64,000 bases of DNA from Oceaniovalibus sp. ACAM 378 (GCF_008085915.1 NZ_VSJK01000005.1:62001-126000), one strand, 5' to 3'; positions 34,916 through 44,386 are shown, counted from the first letter of the stretch. Notes: generated from the letters alone by a model not told the origin. Translations and numbers: made by a program.

Positions 34916-36661
34916 TTATTGCAGCAGCGCGCCAATCTCTGGATGCGCCGCAAGAAATTGCGGATTCCCGAGCAGGAAACTGTCCATCGGCGGGATGCTG
35001 ACCAACCAGTCATCGCTTTTCAGCATCTGGGCAAAATCCGCATTGTTCAGCAGGAACCCCGAAAAATCCGGAGTTGCGAGCAGTTGATTGGCAACCTCGG
35101 TGTTGCTCAGGATGCTTGCCATATTACCAGCATCGAACAACATCGCCGGGTTGTCGATAAACACCTTGTACAGATCCGGATAGTCCAACACCGCCCCAAG
35201 CTTTGACATCAGCAGGTCGGGGTTCAGGATCAACTGGTAATAGTCAAAGATCAGCCCGGGCAGCCAGAGCGCGATGATCGGAAATACCAGCAGCAACACA
35301 AGCGCCAGCGCCTGAATGCCCAGAAACGGGACAATCGAACGATAGATGTCGGACAGAGTGATTTCCTTGGGTGCGACCGCCTTCATATAAAATAGATTCA
35401 GCCCGTATGGCGGCGTGATATAGGCCATCTGCATGTTCACCACATAAAGCACAGCAAACCAGACCGGATCAAAGCCAAGCGCCTTGATGATCGGCACATA
35501 GATCGGCATGCACAGAAACAGGATCGCGATATCATCAAGGAACATGCCCAGCAGGAAAAAGCTGAGCTGCATGATGATGATAACAACCCAAGGGTTCACA
35601 TCCAGCCCGGTGACGGTATCGCGGATGATCGCCGAGGCGCCAAGCCCGCTGTAGACCGCACTGAACGTCACCGCGCCGATGATGATATAGGCGTTGAACC
35701 CCGACAGGCTCAGGGTGCGCAAAAGGCTGTCTTTGAACCCTTGCCGGGTGAACTTGCCACGGATGACCGCACTGACCAACGCACTGCTGGCACCAAGCGC
35801 TGCGGCCTCGGTCGGCGAGGTGATGCCCGTGAAGATGCAAAACAGCACACTGAAGATAATCAGGAATGGCAGGATGAGAAACTTCAGCGCGGCCAGTTTC
35901 TCCTTCAGATCGCCGCGCTGATCCTCCGGGATCGGCGGCGCCAGAGTAGGATCGAGATGAGCGCGGATGCCGATATAGATGATATACATCGTGGCCAGCA
36001 TCAGCCCCGGCATCAACCCGGCGGCGAACAATCGGCCCACAGATTCCTGCGCCACAAAAGCATACATGATCATCATGATGCTGGGCGGAATCAGAAACCC
36101 AAGCGCCCCACCTGCCTGCACGATTCCCGTCGCCATCCGCTTGTCATAGTTTCGCGCCAGCATTGCCGGGACCGCAATGATTCCCATCGACAGGGTGGCC
36201 GCACTGCTGACACCGATCATCGCCGCCATGACCGCGCAGATCAGGACCGTTCCCATGCCAAGGCCGCCCTTCAAGCGACCCGACCACAGATAGACAGCGT
36301 CAAACAGATCCTTGGCGATCCCGGAGTTGTGCAGAACAAACCCCATGAAAATGAACAGCGGGATGGCGATCAGGGTCTTGCCGGATTCGAGGGAGAATTC
36401 CTTGAACTGGAACAACAGCATGTTCGCGAGCGCAGGCTGAAAGACCCAAGCCGTGATGATCGCGACCGACGCAAGACAAAAAGCAATCGGAAAGCCGGTG
36501 GCCATCATGACCAGCATGCTTGAAAACATGAAAATCGTCACGCCAGCGGGGCTGTCAGCATTCAACATTCCAAGCCCTGTAAGGATCGAAATCAACATCC
36601 CATAGCCGACAATGACCAGCCCGAGCGTCAGAACAGACCTGTTATTGAGAATCGATCCCAT
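34916..36661 (-). CDS. TRAP transporter large permease with unusual C-terminal tail
   Basis: A 581-residue protein. The first 455 or so residues are a DctM permease with many hydrophobic segments. The last 110 residues, after LVFPIIALWLPGLIFDYY, are a soluble tail made of repeated short units such as NPDLLMSKL, YPDLYKVFI, NPAMLFDAG, TPDFSGFLL, NADFAQMLK and NPQFLAAHP. Typical DctM proteins end without this. The start at 36661 shares a base with the dctQ stop; the longer frame to 36919 lies inside dctQ. Substrate unknown. Confidence 0.87.
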   Translation of the reverse strand: MGSILNNRSVLTLGLVIVGYGMLISILTGLGMLNADSPAGVTIFMFSSMLVMMATGFPIAFCLASVAIITAWVFQPALANMLLFQFKEFSLESGKTLIAIPLFIFMGFVLHNSGIAKDLFDAVYLWSGRLKGGLGMGTVLICAVMAAMIGVSSAATLSMGIIAVPAMLARNYDKRMATGIVQAGGALGFLIPPSIMMIMYAFVAQESVGRLFAAGLMPGLMLATMYIIYIGIRAHLDPTLAPPIPEDQRGDLKEKLAALKFLILPFLIIFSVLFCIFTGITSPTEAAALGASSALVSAVIRGKFTRQGFKDSLLRTLSLSGFNAYIIIGAVTFSAVYSGLGASAIIRDTVTGLDVNPWVVIIIMQLSFFLLGMFLDDIAILFLCMPIYVPIIKALGFDPVWFAVLYVVNMQMAYITPPYGLNLFYMKAVAPKEITLSDIYRSIVPFLGIQALALVLLLVFPIIALWLPGLIFDYYQLILNPDLLMSKLGAVLDYPDLYKVFIDNPAMLFDAGNMASILSNTEVANQLLATPDFSGFLLNNADFAQMLKSDDWLVSIPPMDSFLLGNPQFLAAHPEIGALLQ

Positions 36662-37185
36662 CAGAGTTTTTCTCCGTAAATGGCAAACCAGAGGTTTCGA
36701 ATGAAGGCCGCGGTGCCCTGCAAAAACACCAGAAACACCCCAAGAACCAAAAGGGCGCGCCAGTGATACAGCGGTTGCGACATTGTAGAATTCGATTTCT
36801 CGCCGCCGTCGATCGCACTCAGCGCGTCCAGACCGATAAGTTTGAGAAGCGTGAGGAACAGGATGAGAAAGAAGATGTAGGTGAACACATCCATCGCCGC
36901 CTGCATGCGCGGTGGCCATTTGTCGTAAAACAGGTCCATGCTGACATGTTCATTGCACACCAGCGTATAGCCGCCGGCCCAGATCATATAGAATCCGAAA
37001 ACCATCTTGCTGGTTTCAAAGGCCCAGGTCGTCGGATTGTCGAAAAAGTGCCGGGAAATCGCCTCCCAGAGCATGATCCCGCCGAACACCAGAACCAGCA
37101 GCGAAACGCCGTATCCGATATAACGGTTGAGCGCCGAAATGGTGTTGGCTGTAAAACTCAGGGCAGGCTTAAACCGTTGCACCAT
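36661..37185 (-). CDS. TRAP transporter small permease (second system)
   Basis: A 174-residue DctQ protein with four hydrophobic segments (GYGVSLLVLVFGGIMLW, FGFYMIWAGGYTLV, VFTYIFFLILFLTLL, LLVLGVFLVFLQGTAAF). GGGAG precedes the ATG. It sits between dctP and dctM in an operon read on the minus strand. Confidence 0.87.
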   Translation of the reverse strand: MVQRFKPALSFTANTISALNRYIGYGVSLLVLVFGGIMLWEAISRHFFDNPTTWAFETSKMVFGFYMIWAGGYTLVCNEHVSMDLFYDKWPPRMQAAMDVFTYIFFLILFLTLLKLIGLDALSAIDGGEKSNSTMSQPLYHWRALLVLGVFLVFLQGTAAFIRNLWFAIYGEKL

Positions 37186-37203
37186 AACGCTCCCGTTGAA
37201 ATC

Positions 37204-37236
37204 GACCGGCGCGAAGGATGAGCCCCCGCGCCGGTC
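37204..37236 (-). other. Intercistronic hairpin dctP-dctQ (second TRAP system)
   Basis: Perfect 10-bp stem GACCGGCGCG (37204-37213) and CGCGCCGGTC (37227-37236), 13-base loop, just after the dctP stop. Same location as the hairpins in the other two TRAP operons of this window. Confidence 0.7.
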
Positions 37237-37256
37237 CGGTTAGAACACTAATAATA

Positions 37257-38252
37257 TCAGAGCCGTCCGGCGGCCTTGGCATTTTCCATGATGATCTCGA
37301 CCGCCTTGGCGTTGGCTGGCGATCTTTTTGCCTCTTCTTCCCAGACCTTGACTGCGGCCTCGGTCATGATGCGCATGTCTTCTTCGGAAAAGGACGTCGA
37401 AGTGTTCTTGAACAACTCCTGAATGGCTTCGGCGTCCCGCTCGGTGATCCAGTCATAGTAACCGCTGCGCATCTCGTCGGCGGCATTCTGAACAATTGTT
37501 TGCAGGTCCGCAGGCAGGGAATTCCAAACATCGGGATTGATCACCAGCGCGTCGGTAATCGGATCAAGCACCGGCGTGGTGTTGAAAAAACGCCCGCCCT
37601 CATAATACTTGGTTTCCTTGTATTCGAATGCAGAACCGTAAAGCACACCGTCTATCTGACCGGTTGTGAGGGCCAGATAGATGTCTTCGGGTGGCATCGA
37701 AACCGTCTGGACACCAACTTCGGCCAACATCTTGGCGCTTGCCCCGACAGCGCGAATTTTCATGCTGCGCATGTCTTCGATGCTTTTGATCGGACGCTTG
37801 CTCAGGAAATGATATGGCGCGGCCCAGACCGGACCAAGATAATTCACGCCGTGCTTGCTATATTCCTCGGCCACAATATCCCGGAGCCCAAGGTCAAAGA
37901 AAACCCGGTTTGCCTCCTCCACCGAGGTCCACGCCATCGGCATGCCCGCTTCGATCGCGCCGATGGGGGTTTCGGTAAAGAGTTGCCCGATGCCGCGCCC
38001 AAGATCGATGGTGCCGGTCCTGACCGCATTCAGGATCTGACTGGTCGGCACAAGTTCGCCGCCGGAAAACGTCTGAATCTCGATTCGCCCGTCGCTTTCG
38101 CGATTGATCGTTTCGGCAAAGGTCGTCTCGGCATTCAACATCGCCGAGGGATAATAGCTTTGCATCTTAAGCTTGAATTCGGCCTCGGCCATGGCCGGAA
38201 GCGCAAGAATCGCCAGCGCGATGGCCCCTGGTATCGTGGTAAATAGGTTCAT
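37257..38252 (-). CDS. TRAP transporter substrate-binding protein (second system)
   Basis: A 331-residue DctP protein with a signal peptide ending ALPAMAEAE. The ligand-arginine segment is in MRSMKIRAVGASAKML, followed by LTTGQIDGVLYG. Ligands of this family are usually carboxylates. The operon diverges from the cuyA-like gene, so an organosulfonate or amino/keto acid connected to that enzyme is a reasonable guess. Confidence 0.87.
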   Translation of the reverse strand: MNLFTTIPGAIALAILALPAMAEAEFKLKMQSYYPSAMLNAETTFAETINRESDGRIEIQTFSGGELVPTSQILNAVRTGTIDLGRGIGQLFTETPIGAIEAGMPMAWTSVEEANRVFFDLGLRDIVAEEYSKHGVNYLGPVWAAPYHFLSKRPIKSIEDMRSMKIRAVGASAKMLAEVGVQTVSMPPEDIYLALTTGQIDGVLYGSAFEYKETKYYEGGRFFNTTPVLDPITDALVINPDVWNSLPADLQTIVQNAADEMRSGYYDWITERDAEAIQELFKNTSTSFSEEDMRIMTEAAVKVWEEEAKRSPANAKAVEIIMENAKAAGRL

Positions 38253-38806
38253 GGTCGTTTTCCCCGCTGTTGGTGTGTAAGTCGGACGATATGACATGGG
38301 ATTTCTTCGGGTCCCTTGTGCGAATCTTGGGCGGTCGGTGTTGTTTGCGATTCATGCATCTTGTTAAAGGACCGGCCCCCTTGGTCTGTGGCGTCCGGGC
38401 ACAGGCGCGCCTGACCCAAGCCCATTCTTCCCGCCAACACTGTTACATTCATTCAGGTTCTGTAACCCCGATGTTTCGAACTTTAGTTCGGTAAGCTCGA
38501 ACTAAACTACCGGGGGATGTGTGATCTGCATTCTGATCGCGGGAGGGCGTGCCTTTTGAGTTGCTCACAGTCGGTCAAGGTGATCGATCTGGCTTGGCTC
38601 AAGACATGGAAAGACGGATTTTTGAACGGTGCAACACTTCATCTGATCGGTATATTTCGCCGGAAGACATGACAAGATCGCGGATTTGGTGCGAGTTCCG
38701 GGCGGGTTTTTCACGGCGCAGGGTGCAGCATTCGCGTTTGCAACCGCGGCATGATTGGCCGATGGTGGCCGCAGTTACGCGTATCATCTCTAAAGGAAAT
38801 TCTGCC
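38253..38806. other. Long divergent promoter region between dctP and the cuyA-like gene
   Basis: About 550 bases without a convincing gene. An in-frame extension of the cuyA-like frame to 38549 covers part of it, but AAAGGAA and family similarity place the start at 38807. It contains a cluster of inverted half-sites at 38477-38506 and probably both promoters. Confidence 0.6.
38477..38506. promoter_or_regulatory. Cluster of CGAAC/GTTCG half-sites, candidate operator
   Basis: Nine-base arms TTTAGTTCG (38482-38490) and CGAACTAAA (38498-38506) with a 7-base spacer, plus an overlapping pair CGAAC (38477-38481)/GTTCG (38486-38490). Three alternating half-sites in 30 bases suggest a dimeric regulator between the TRAP operon and the cuyA-like operon. 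Confidence 0.6.
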
Positions 38807-39832
38807 ATGCTTCTCGCCCATTTTCCACGTGTTTTTCTGGCCCATCTGCCGACCCCTCTCGAAAAGATGGATCGGCTGTCGAAAGAATTGGGCGGACCGG
38901 AAGTCTGGATCAAGCGCGACGATTGCACCGGCGTTTCCACGGGCGGCAACAAGACCCGCAAGCTGGAATTTGTCTTTGGCGAAGCGCTGGCGGCGGGATG
39001 CGACACGGTGATCACGCAGGGCGCGACGCAATCGAACCACGCGCGGCAGACGGCGGCGTTTGCGGCCAAGCTTGGGTTGCAATGCCATATCCTGCTGGAA
39101 GATCGCACCGGCAGCAACGCCGACGACTATAACAACAGCGGCAACGTCTTGCTTGATCATCTGCACGGCGCGACCACAACGAAATTTGCCGGGGGCACAG
39201 ACATGCCCGCCGAGATGGAAGCAGCGGCAGAACGTCTGCGGGCCAAGGGGCACAAGGTCGCCACCATCCCCGGCGGCGCGTCGAATCCGACCGGGGCACT
39301 GGGTTATGTCAACTGTGCGTTCGAGTTGATCGGACAGTTGAACGATCGCGGAATGGTCATTGACCATCTGGTCCATGCCACAGGCAGCGCGGGCACGCAG
39401 GCGGGCCTGATCACCGGGATCAAGGCGGCCAACGCGGGCATTTCGCTGCTGGGCATCGGCACCCGGTCGCCCAAGGCCAAACAAGAGGAAAACGTATTCA
39501 AACTGGCGCAGTTGACGGCTGAAAAGCTGGGTGCGCCGGGCGTGGTCACGCGGGAAGATGTCGTCGCCAACACCGATTATGTCGGCGATGGTTACGGCAT
39601 CCCGACAGAATCCGGACTGGAGGCGATCGCGATGTTCGCCGAGCTTGAGGGCATTCTGCTTGATCCCGTCTATTCGGCCAAGGGTGCCGCAGGATTGATC
39701 GACCTGATCCGCAAGGGGCACTTCAAGAAGGGCGAGAGGATCGTCTTTTTGCATACGGGCGGCTCTGTGGGTCTCTTCGGATATACCGGATCTTTCGATC
39801 ACGGCGCACGGCAAGTTGCGCAGGTCGGATGA
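38807..39832 (+). CDS. cuyA: CuyA-like L-cysteate sulfo-lyase / D-cysteine desulfhydrase
   Basis: A 341-residue fold type II PLP enzyme of the ACC deaminase / D-cysteine desulfhydrase family. The PLP lysine is residue 49 in [23 protein letters not shown] and [12 protein letters not shown] are further cofactor and substrate motifs. Roseobacter CuyA belongs here and cleaves L-cysteate to pyruvate, sulfite and ammonium. Homologues act on D-cysteine, so the substrate needs testing. AAAGGAA precedes ATG 38807. It heads a plus-strand operon with a racemase and a FAD dehydrogenase. Confidence 0.72.
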   Translation: MLLAHFPRVFLAHLPTPLEKMDRLSKELGGPEVWIKRDDCTGVSTGGNKTRKLEFVFGEALAAGCDTVITQGATQSNHARQTAAFAAKLGLQCHILLEDRTGSNADDYNNSGNVLLDHLHGATTTKFAGGTDMPAEMEAAAERLRAKGHKVATIPGGASNPTGALGYVNCAFELIGQLNDRGMVIDHLVHATGSAGTQAGLITGIKAANAGISLLGIGTRSPKAKQEENVFKLAQLTAEKLGAPGVVTREDVVANTDYVGDGYGIPTESGLEAIAMFAELEGILLDPVYSAKGAAGLIDLIRKGHFKKGERIVFLHTGGSVGLFGYTGSFDHGARQVAQVG

Positions 39833-39869
39833 ACCGGCCCCGCGAAATCTCGCTGCGCCGGGCTGCATC

Positions 39870-40589
39870 ATGAGCGCGCCCCGTCGCATCGGAATTCTGG
39901 GCGGGATGGGGCCCGAGGCAACCGTCTTGCTGATGTCGCGGCTTATTGCTGCGACACCGGCGACGGATGACTCGGATCATATCCCGCTCAGCGTCGACAT
40001 GAATCCGCAGGTGCCGTCACGCATTGCGCGGCTGATCGAGGGCAAAGGCGACGACCCTGCGCCGGTACTCGCTGCGATGGCACAGGGGTTAGAGGCAGCC
40101 GGGGCAAAGGCGCTCGCCATGCCCTGCAACACCGCGCATAATTACGCGTCTGCGATCCGGGATGCCGTAAGTATTCCGCTGCTGGATATGGTGGAATTGT
40201 CGGCGACCGAGGCGGCCACACGCGCCGCACCCGGCTGTCGCGTCGGCGTGCTTGGCTCGCCTGCATTGCAACTGACCGGGCTGTTTGACCGGGTGCTTGC
40301 CCGACATGGCCTTACCGCCGTCTATCCCGACAACCCGGATGCGATGCTGGCAGCGATCCGCGAGATAAAAAGGGGTGGTTCTGTCGACATGGCGCGCGAC
40401 ATCCTTGCGACGGCGGCCGAGAAACTGGCGGCAAAGGGGACTTCGGTGCAGCTGGTGGCCTGTACAGAGTTCTCGCTGATCGCAGATGCGGCGGAAGGGG
40501 CCATTCCGGTGATCGACACGCTCGATGTTCTGGTGGACGCAATCGCGGCCTTCGCTTTTGGCAACACAGACTTCGCCGCGACGCTCTGA
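39870..40589 (+). CDS. Aspartate/glutamate racemase-family protein
   Basis: A 239-residue member of the cofactor-independent Asp/Glu racemase family. Both catalytic cysteines are in place: Cys86 (AMPCNTAH) and Cys198 (VACTEFS). The opening RRIGILGGMGPEAT is typical of aspartate racemases. The gene lies 37 bases after the cuyA-like gene, so its substrate may be the amino acid used by that enzyme; cysteate is the sulfonate analogue of aspartate. Confidence 0.85.
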   Translation: MSAPRRIGILGGMGPEATVLLMSRLIAATPATDDSDHIPLSVDMNPQVPSRIARLIEGKGDDPAPVLAAMAQGLEAAGAKALAMPCNTAHNYASAIRDAVSIPLLDMVELSATEAATRAAPGCRVGVLGSPALQLTGLFDRVLARHGLTAVYPDNPDAMLAAIREIKRGGSVDMARDILATAAEKLAAKGTSVQLVACTEFSLIADAAEGAIPVIDTLDVLVDAIAAFAFGNTDFAATL

Positions 40590-40621
40590 TTGCGTGCGGC
40601 TGCAACGAAAAGAATGGGAGC

Positions 40622-42064
40622 ATGGAAACAATGAGCAGGGATTTCAGTCAGCCCACCGCCGCCCTTATCGACGCAATCAAGGCGGTTGTCGGCGATGCGG
40701 GATGGAAGATCGGCGCGGACGCCGAGCGTTATTTCAGCGATCCGCGCGACAGGTTCTCTGGCGCCGGTTGCCTTGTCGCCCTGCCCCGCTCGACCGACGA
40801 AGTTGCGGCGATCCTGCGGCTTTGCAATGCGGCTGGCGCGGGTGTGATCCCCTATGGCGGCGGCACCGGCGTCGTGGCGGGGCAGCTTTCAATCGACAGT
40901 GACAATGCGATCATCCTGTCGCTGGAACGGATGAACCGCGTCCGAAGCGTTTCGCCCGAAGACGGCGTGATGATCGTCGAGGCGGGTTGCATCCTGTACG
41001 ATGTCCACAATACCGCGCGCGAACAGGGGCTGATGTTTCCACTGGGCATGGCCTCCGAGGGCAGTTGCACCATCGGCGGCAATCTCGCGACCAATGCGGG
41101 CGGGATTCAGGTGGTGCGGCACGGCAATGCCCGCGATCTCTGCCTTGGGATTGAGGCGGTGCTGGCCAACGGCGAAGTGATCGAAGACCTTGAACCGCTG
41201 CGCAAGGACAACACCGGCTATAACCTGCGCCATCTGCTGATCGGCAGCGAAGGCACGCTTGCCGTGATCACGGCGGCGACGCTGATCGTCAAACCGGTTG
41301 ATCCCGAAACCGTCACCGCGCTCTGCGCCATCGCCTCGCCCGCTGATGCGCTGGGGTTGTATCACCGGCTTTCCCGCGCGCTTGGAGCCAGCATTTCAGG
41401 GCTGGAATTGATGAGCGATTTTGGCATCGGTCTGGTCACCGGCCATTTCCCGACCCTCAGCCTGCCCTTTGCCGAACGCCAGCCCTGGTATTTGCTGATC
41501 GAGGCCAGCGGGCGTATCGGTCTGCGGAATGATGTCGAAGAAGCGCTGGCGGGCTGTATGGAGGATGATCTGTTAAGCGATGCGGTGCTGGCCGAATCCG
41601 AAGCGCAGCGCATGAACCTCTGGGCGCTGCGCGAAAACACGCCCGAGGCCAACCGCCTGACGGGTGCAATTTGCAGCAGCGACACATCGGTCGCGATTTC
41701 CCGTGTCGAGTCGTTCATTACCGAAGCCACCGACGCCGTGACAAAGGTTCACCCCGGCCTGCGGATCAACAGCTATGGGCATATCGGCGACGGCAACATC
41801 CACCACAACGTCTTTCCGCCCGAAGGTGTCGCAAAACCCGCGTTCATCGCCGCCAATCCCGGTATCGTCGATGCGGTCCGCATCGCGATCAGCGAAGCCA
41901 CGGTCAAATGCGGCGGTTCAATCAGTGCCGAACATGGTATCGGGCGGTTAAAGGCCGACGATCTGCAACACTATGCCAGCAAGGCAAAGCTGAACGCGAT
42001 GCAGGCGATCAAACAGGCGCTTGACCCGAATGGCATCCTTAATCCCGGTGCGGTTTTGAAATAA
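40622..42064 (+). CDS. GlcD-type FAD-linked hydroxy-acid dehydrogenase
   Basis: A 480-residue enzyme with an N-terminal PCMH-type FAD domain (PYGGGTGVVAGQLS, GNLATNAGGIQVVRHGNARD) and a C-terminal FAD-oxidase domain (SYGHIGDGNIHHNVFP, SAEHGIGRLKAD). Relatives oxidise D-lactate, glycolate, 2-hydroxyglutarate and similar acids and pass electrons to the membrane. In Roseovarius a membrane-associated sulfolactate dehydrogenase (SlcD) is found near cuyA, so sulfolactate is a candidate substrate. ATG 40631 is an equally likely start. Confidence 0.82.
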   Translation: METMSRDFSQPTAALIDAIKAVVGDAGWKIGADAERYFSDPRDRFSGAGCLVALPRSTDEVAAILRLCNAAGAGVIPYGGGTGVVAGQLSIDSDNAIILSLERMNRVRSVSPEDGVMIVEAGCILYDVHNTAREQGLMFPLGMASEGSCTIGGNLATNAGGIQVVRHGNARDLCLGIEAVLANGEVIEDLEPLRKDNTGYNLRHLLIGSEGTLAVITAATLIVKPVDPETVTALCAIASPADALGLYHRLSRALGASISGLELMSDFGIGLVTGHFPTLSLPFAERQPWYLLIEASGRIGLRNDVEEALAGCMEDDLLSDAVLAESEAQRMNLWALRENTPEANRLTGAICSSDTSVAISRVESFITEATDAVTKVHPGLRINSYGHIGDGNIHHNVFPPEGVAKPAFIAANPGIVDAVRIAISEATVKCGGSISAEHGIGRLKADDLQHYASKAKLNAMQAIKQALDPNGILNPGAVLK

Positions 42065-42087
42065 CCGACCGGGAAAGACCCACCGCC

Positions 42088-43254
42088 CTATTGCGCGATC
42101 TCTTTCATCACCCGGTAAAGCGCTGATTTCGCCTCGAACCCGACACCGGGGATCTGCGGCAGCGCGACCCGGCCATTTTCAACCGCGGTATCATCGGCAA
42201 AACCGCCGAACGGCTGGAACACATCGGGGTAGCTTTCGTTGCCGCCCAGATGCAGACCGGCGGCGATGTTCAGCGACATCTGATGCCCGCCATGGGGAAC
42301 CACGCGCCGGGATGACCAGCCAAGATCCTGCATCACATCCAGCGTCCGCAGGTATTCGACCAGCCCATAGGACAGCGCACAGTCAAATTGCAGCCAATCG
42401 CGGTCGGGACGCATACCGCCATAGCGCAGCAGATTTCGGGCGTCCTGATGCGAAAACAGGTTCTCACCCGTGGCCATCGGCGGTGCGTAATGCTCGGCCA
42501 ATTCGGCTTGCAACGCATAGTCCAGCGGATCGCCCGCCTCTTCATACCAAAGCAGCCCGTAAGGGGCCAACGCCTTGGCATAGGCTATAGAGGTCGGCAG
42601 ATCGAACCGCCCGTTGGCGTCGACCGCGAGATGCGCGCCGTCGCCCACGACCTTGATCACCGCCTCGATCCGGGCGATATCTTCGGCCAAACTCGCGCCA
42701 CCGATTTTCATCTTTACATCGGCATAGCCCAGATCCAGATAGCCGCGCATTTCGTCCTGCAGCCGCGAGTGGTCCTTACCGGGATAGTAATACCCCCCCG
42801 CCGCATAGACCCAGACCGTTTCATCCGCCACGCCACCGCGATACCGGTCGGCGAGCAATCGCCACAGCGGCACACCGGCGATCTTGGCCACGGCATCCCA
42901 GATTGCCATGTCGATGGTGCCCACCGCGACCGACCGTTCGCCGTGCCCACCCGGCTTTTCGTTGCGCATCATCACGTCCCAGATCGCGAACGGATCAAGG
43001 TTGTCCCCCGCTTCGTCGATCAGGCTGTCGGGGTCCGCCTCGGCAATACGGTCAAAAAACCGCTCGCGCATCAGTGCGCCCTGCCCGTAACGACCATTGG
43101 AGTTGAAACCATAGCCGATCACCGGCTTGCCGTCGCGGATCACGTCCGTAATCACCGCCACGACCGAACAGGTCATTTTCGAGAAATCGATATAGGCATT
43201 GGCCATCGGCGAGGCGATGGAGACAGTCTTTTCGCGGATCTCAACGATTTTCAT
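42088..43254 (-). CDS. tarD: D-tartrate dehydratase (enolase superfamily)
   Basis: A 388-residue enolase-superfamily enzyme. Acid/base residues are Lys183 in the KMK motif (181-183) and His321 in VVPHGGHQ; metal ligands are Asp212 (VDANG), Glu238 (WYEE) and Glu264 (ATGEN). All are shifted by one from the residues reported for Bradyrhizobium japonicum D-tartrate dehydratase (K184, H322, D213, E239, E265). It would convert D-tartrate to oxaloacetate. It is the last gene of the operon with tartrate dehydrogenase and a TTT transporter. Confidence 0.85.
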   Translation of the reverse strand: MKIVEIREKTVSIASPMANAYIDFSKMTCSVVAVITDVIRDGKPVIGYGFNSNGRYGQGALMRERFFDRIAEADPDSLIDEAGDNLDPFAIWDVMMRNEKPGGHGERSVAVGTIDMAIWDAVAKIAGVPLWRLLADRYRGGVADETVWVYAAGGYYYPGKDHSRLQDEMRGYLDLGYADVKMKIGGASLAEDIARIEAVIKVVGDGAHLAVDANGRFDLPTSIAYAKALAPYGLLWYEEAGDPLDYALQAELAEHYAPPMATGENLFSHQDARNLLRYGGMRPDRDWLQFDCALSYGLVEYLRTLDVMQDLGWSSRRVVPHGGHQMSLNIAAGLHLGGNESYPDVFQPFGGFADDTAVENGRVALPQIPGVGFEAKSALYRVMKEIAQ

Positions 43255-43266
43255 AGTCGGTCTATT

Positions 43267-44337
43267 TCACTCCAGCGCATCGGCAATCGCCTGTCCACAG
43301 GTCACCGTATCGGCCTTGCCACCCAGATCGGCAGTGCGCAATTTCGGATCGGTCAGCACCTGCTCAATCGCAGTGACGATACCCGCTGCGGCCTCGGGAT
43401 GACCAAGGTGGTCCAGCATCATCGCCCCGGCCCAGATCTGCCCGATCGGGTTGGCGATACCCTTGCCCGCGATATCGGGCGCCGAGCCATGTACCGGCTC
43501 GAACAATGACGGAAATTTGCGGTCGGGGTTGATGTTGCCCGAGGGCGCAATACCGATGGTGCCGGTACAGGCGGGGCCAAGATCGGACAGGATATCGCCG
43601 AACAGGTTCGACGCCACCACCACATCAAAACGGTCAGGGTGCAGCACGAACAGCGCGACGAGAATATCGATATGGTATTTCTCGACCGCAATGTCGGGAT
43701 AGGTTTTCGCCATCTCGGCCACCCGTTCATCCCAATAGGGCATGGTGATCGAAATACCGTTCGACTTGGTCGCTGACGTCAGCCGCCCTTCGCGCTTTTG
43801 CGCCAGATCAAAGGCATAGCGCAGGATCCGGTCGATGCCGGTGCGGGTCATCACGGTTTCCTGCATGACCATCTCGCGGTCCGTGCCCTCAAACATGCGC
43901 CCACCGATCGAGGAATATTCGCCCTCGGTATTTTCGCGCACGATCATCATGTCGATGTCGCCCGGCCCTCGCCCGGCCAGCGGCGAGGTAACACCCGGCA
44001 TCAACCGCGCCGGGCGCAGGTTGACGTATTGATCGAACTCGCGCCGAAACAGCAAAAGCGAGCCCCAGAGCGAAACGTGATCCGGCACTGTTTCGGGCCA
44101 GCCGACAGCGCCGAAAAAGATCGCGTCATGGCCGCCGATCTGCGCCTTCCAATCTTCGGGCATCATTCGGCCGTGGCGGCTGTAGTAGTCGCAGTTGGCA
44201 AAATCGAAGGTATCGAATTCAAGCGGTATATCGTATTTCGTGGCGGCAGCTTTCAGAACCCGCAGCCCTTCGGGCACGGTCTCGACGCCAATCCCGTCAC
44301 CGGCGATGACGGCGATGCGATGCGGTTTGTCTGTCAT
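43267..44337 (-). CDS. ttuC: Tartrate dehydrogenase / D-malate dehydrogenase family
   Basis: A 356-residue NAD- and metal-dependent decarboxylating dehydrogenase of the isocitrate/isopropylmalate family. Motifs: IAVIAGDGIGVETVPEG at the N-terminus, substrate arginines in YVNLRPARL, RENTEGEYSSIGG, and SNLFGDILSDLGPACTGTIGIAPSGNI. Family members act on meso- and L-tartrate and D-malate. GAAGGAG precedes the ATG. Context with tarD supports tartrate. Confidence 0.87.
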   Translation of the reverse strand: MTDKPHRIAVIAGDGIGVETVPEGLRVLKAAATKYDIPLEFDTFDFANCDYYSRHGRMMPEDWKAQIGGHDAIFFGAVGWPETVPDHVSLWGSLLLFRREFDQYVNLRPARLMPGVTSPLAGRGPGDIDMMIVRENTEGEYSSIGGRMFEGTDREMVMQETVMTRTGIDRILRYAFDLAQKREGRLTSATKSNGISITMPYWDERVAEMAKTYPDIAVEKYHIDILVALFVLHPDRFDVVVASNLFGDILSDLGPACTGTIGIAPSGNINPDRKFPSLFEPVHGSAPDIAGKGIANPIGQIWAGAMMLDHLGHPEAAAGIVTAIEQVLTDPKLRTADLGGKADTVTCGQAIADALE

Positions 44338-44386
44338 TGTCTTATCTCCTTCAACCGGAATGGCGATGCCGTCCGGGGATTTTCTG

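Noticed and set aside
34916-36919. Longer form of the second TRAP permease starting at 36919
   Set aside because: The extra 86 residues are dctQ read in another frame; the start at 36661 is coupled to the dctQ stop.
38549-38806. N-terminal extension of the cuyA-like protein by 86 residues
   Set aside because: The extension is low in hydrophobic order and rich in Arg/Cys, family similarity begins at 38807, and AAAGGAA precedes that ATG.
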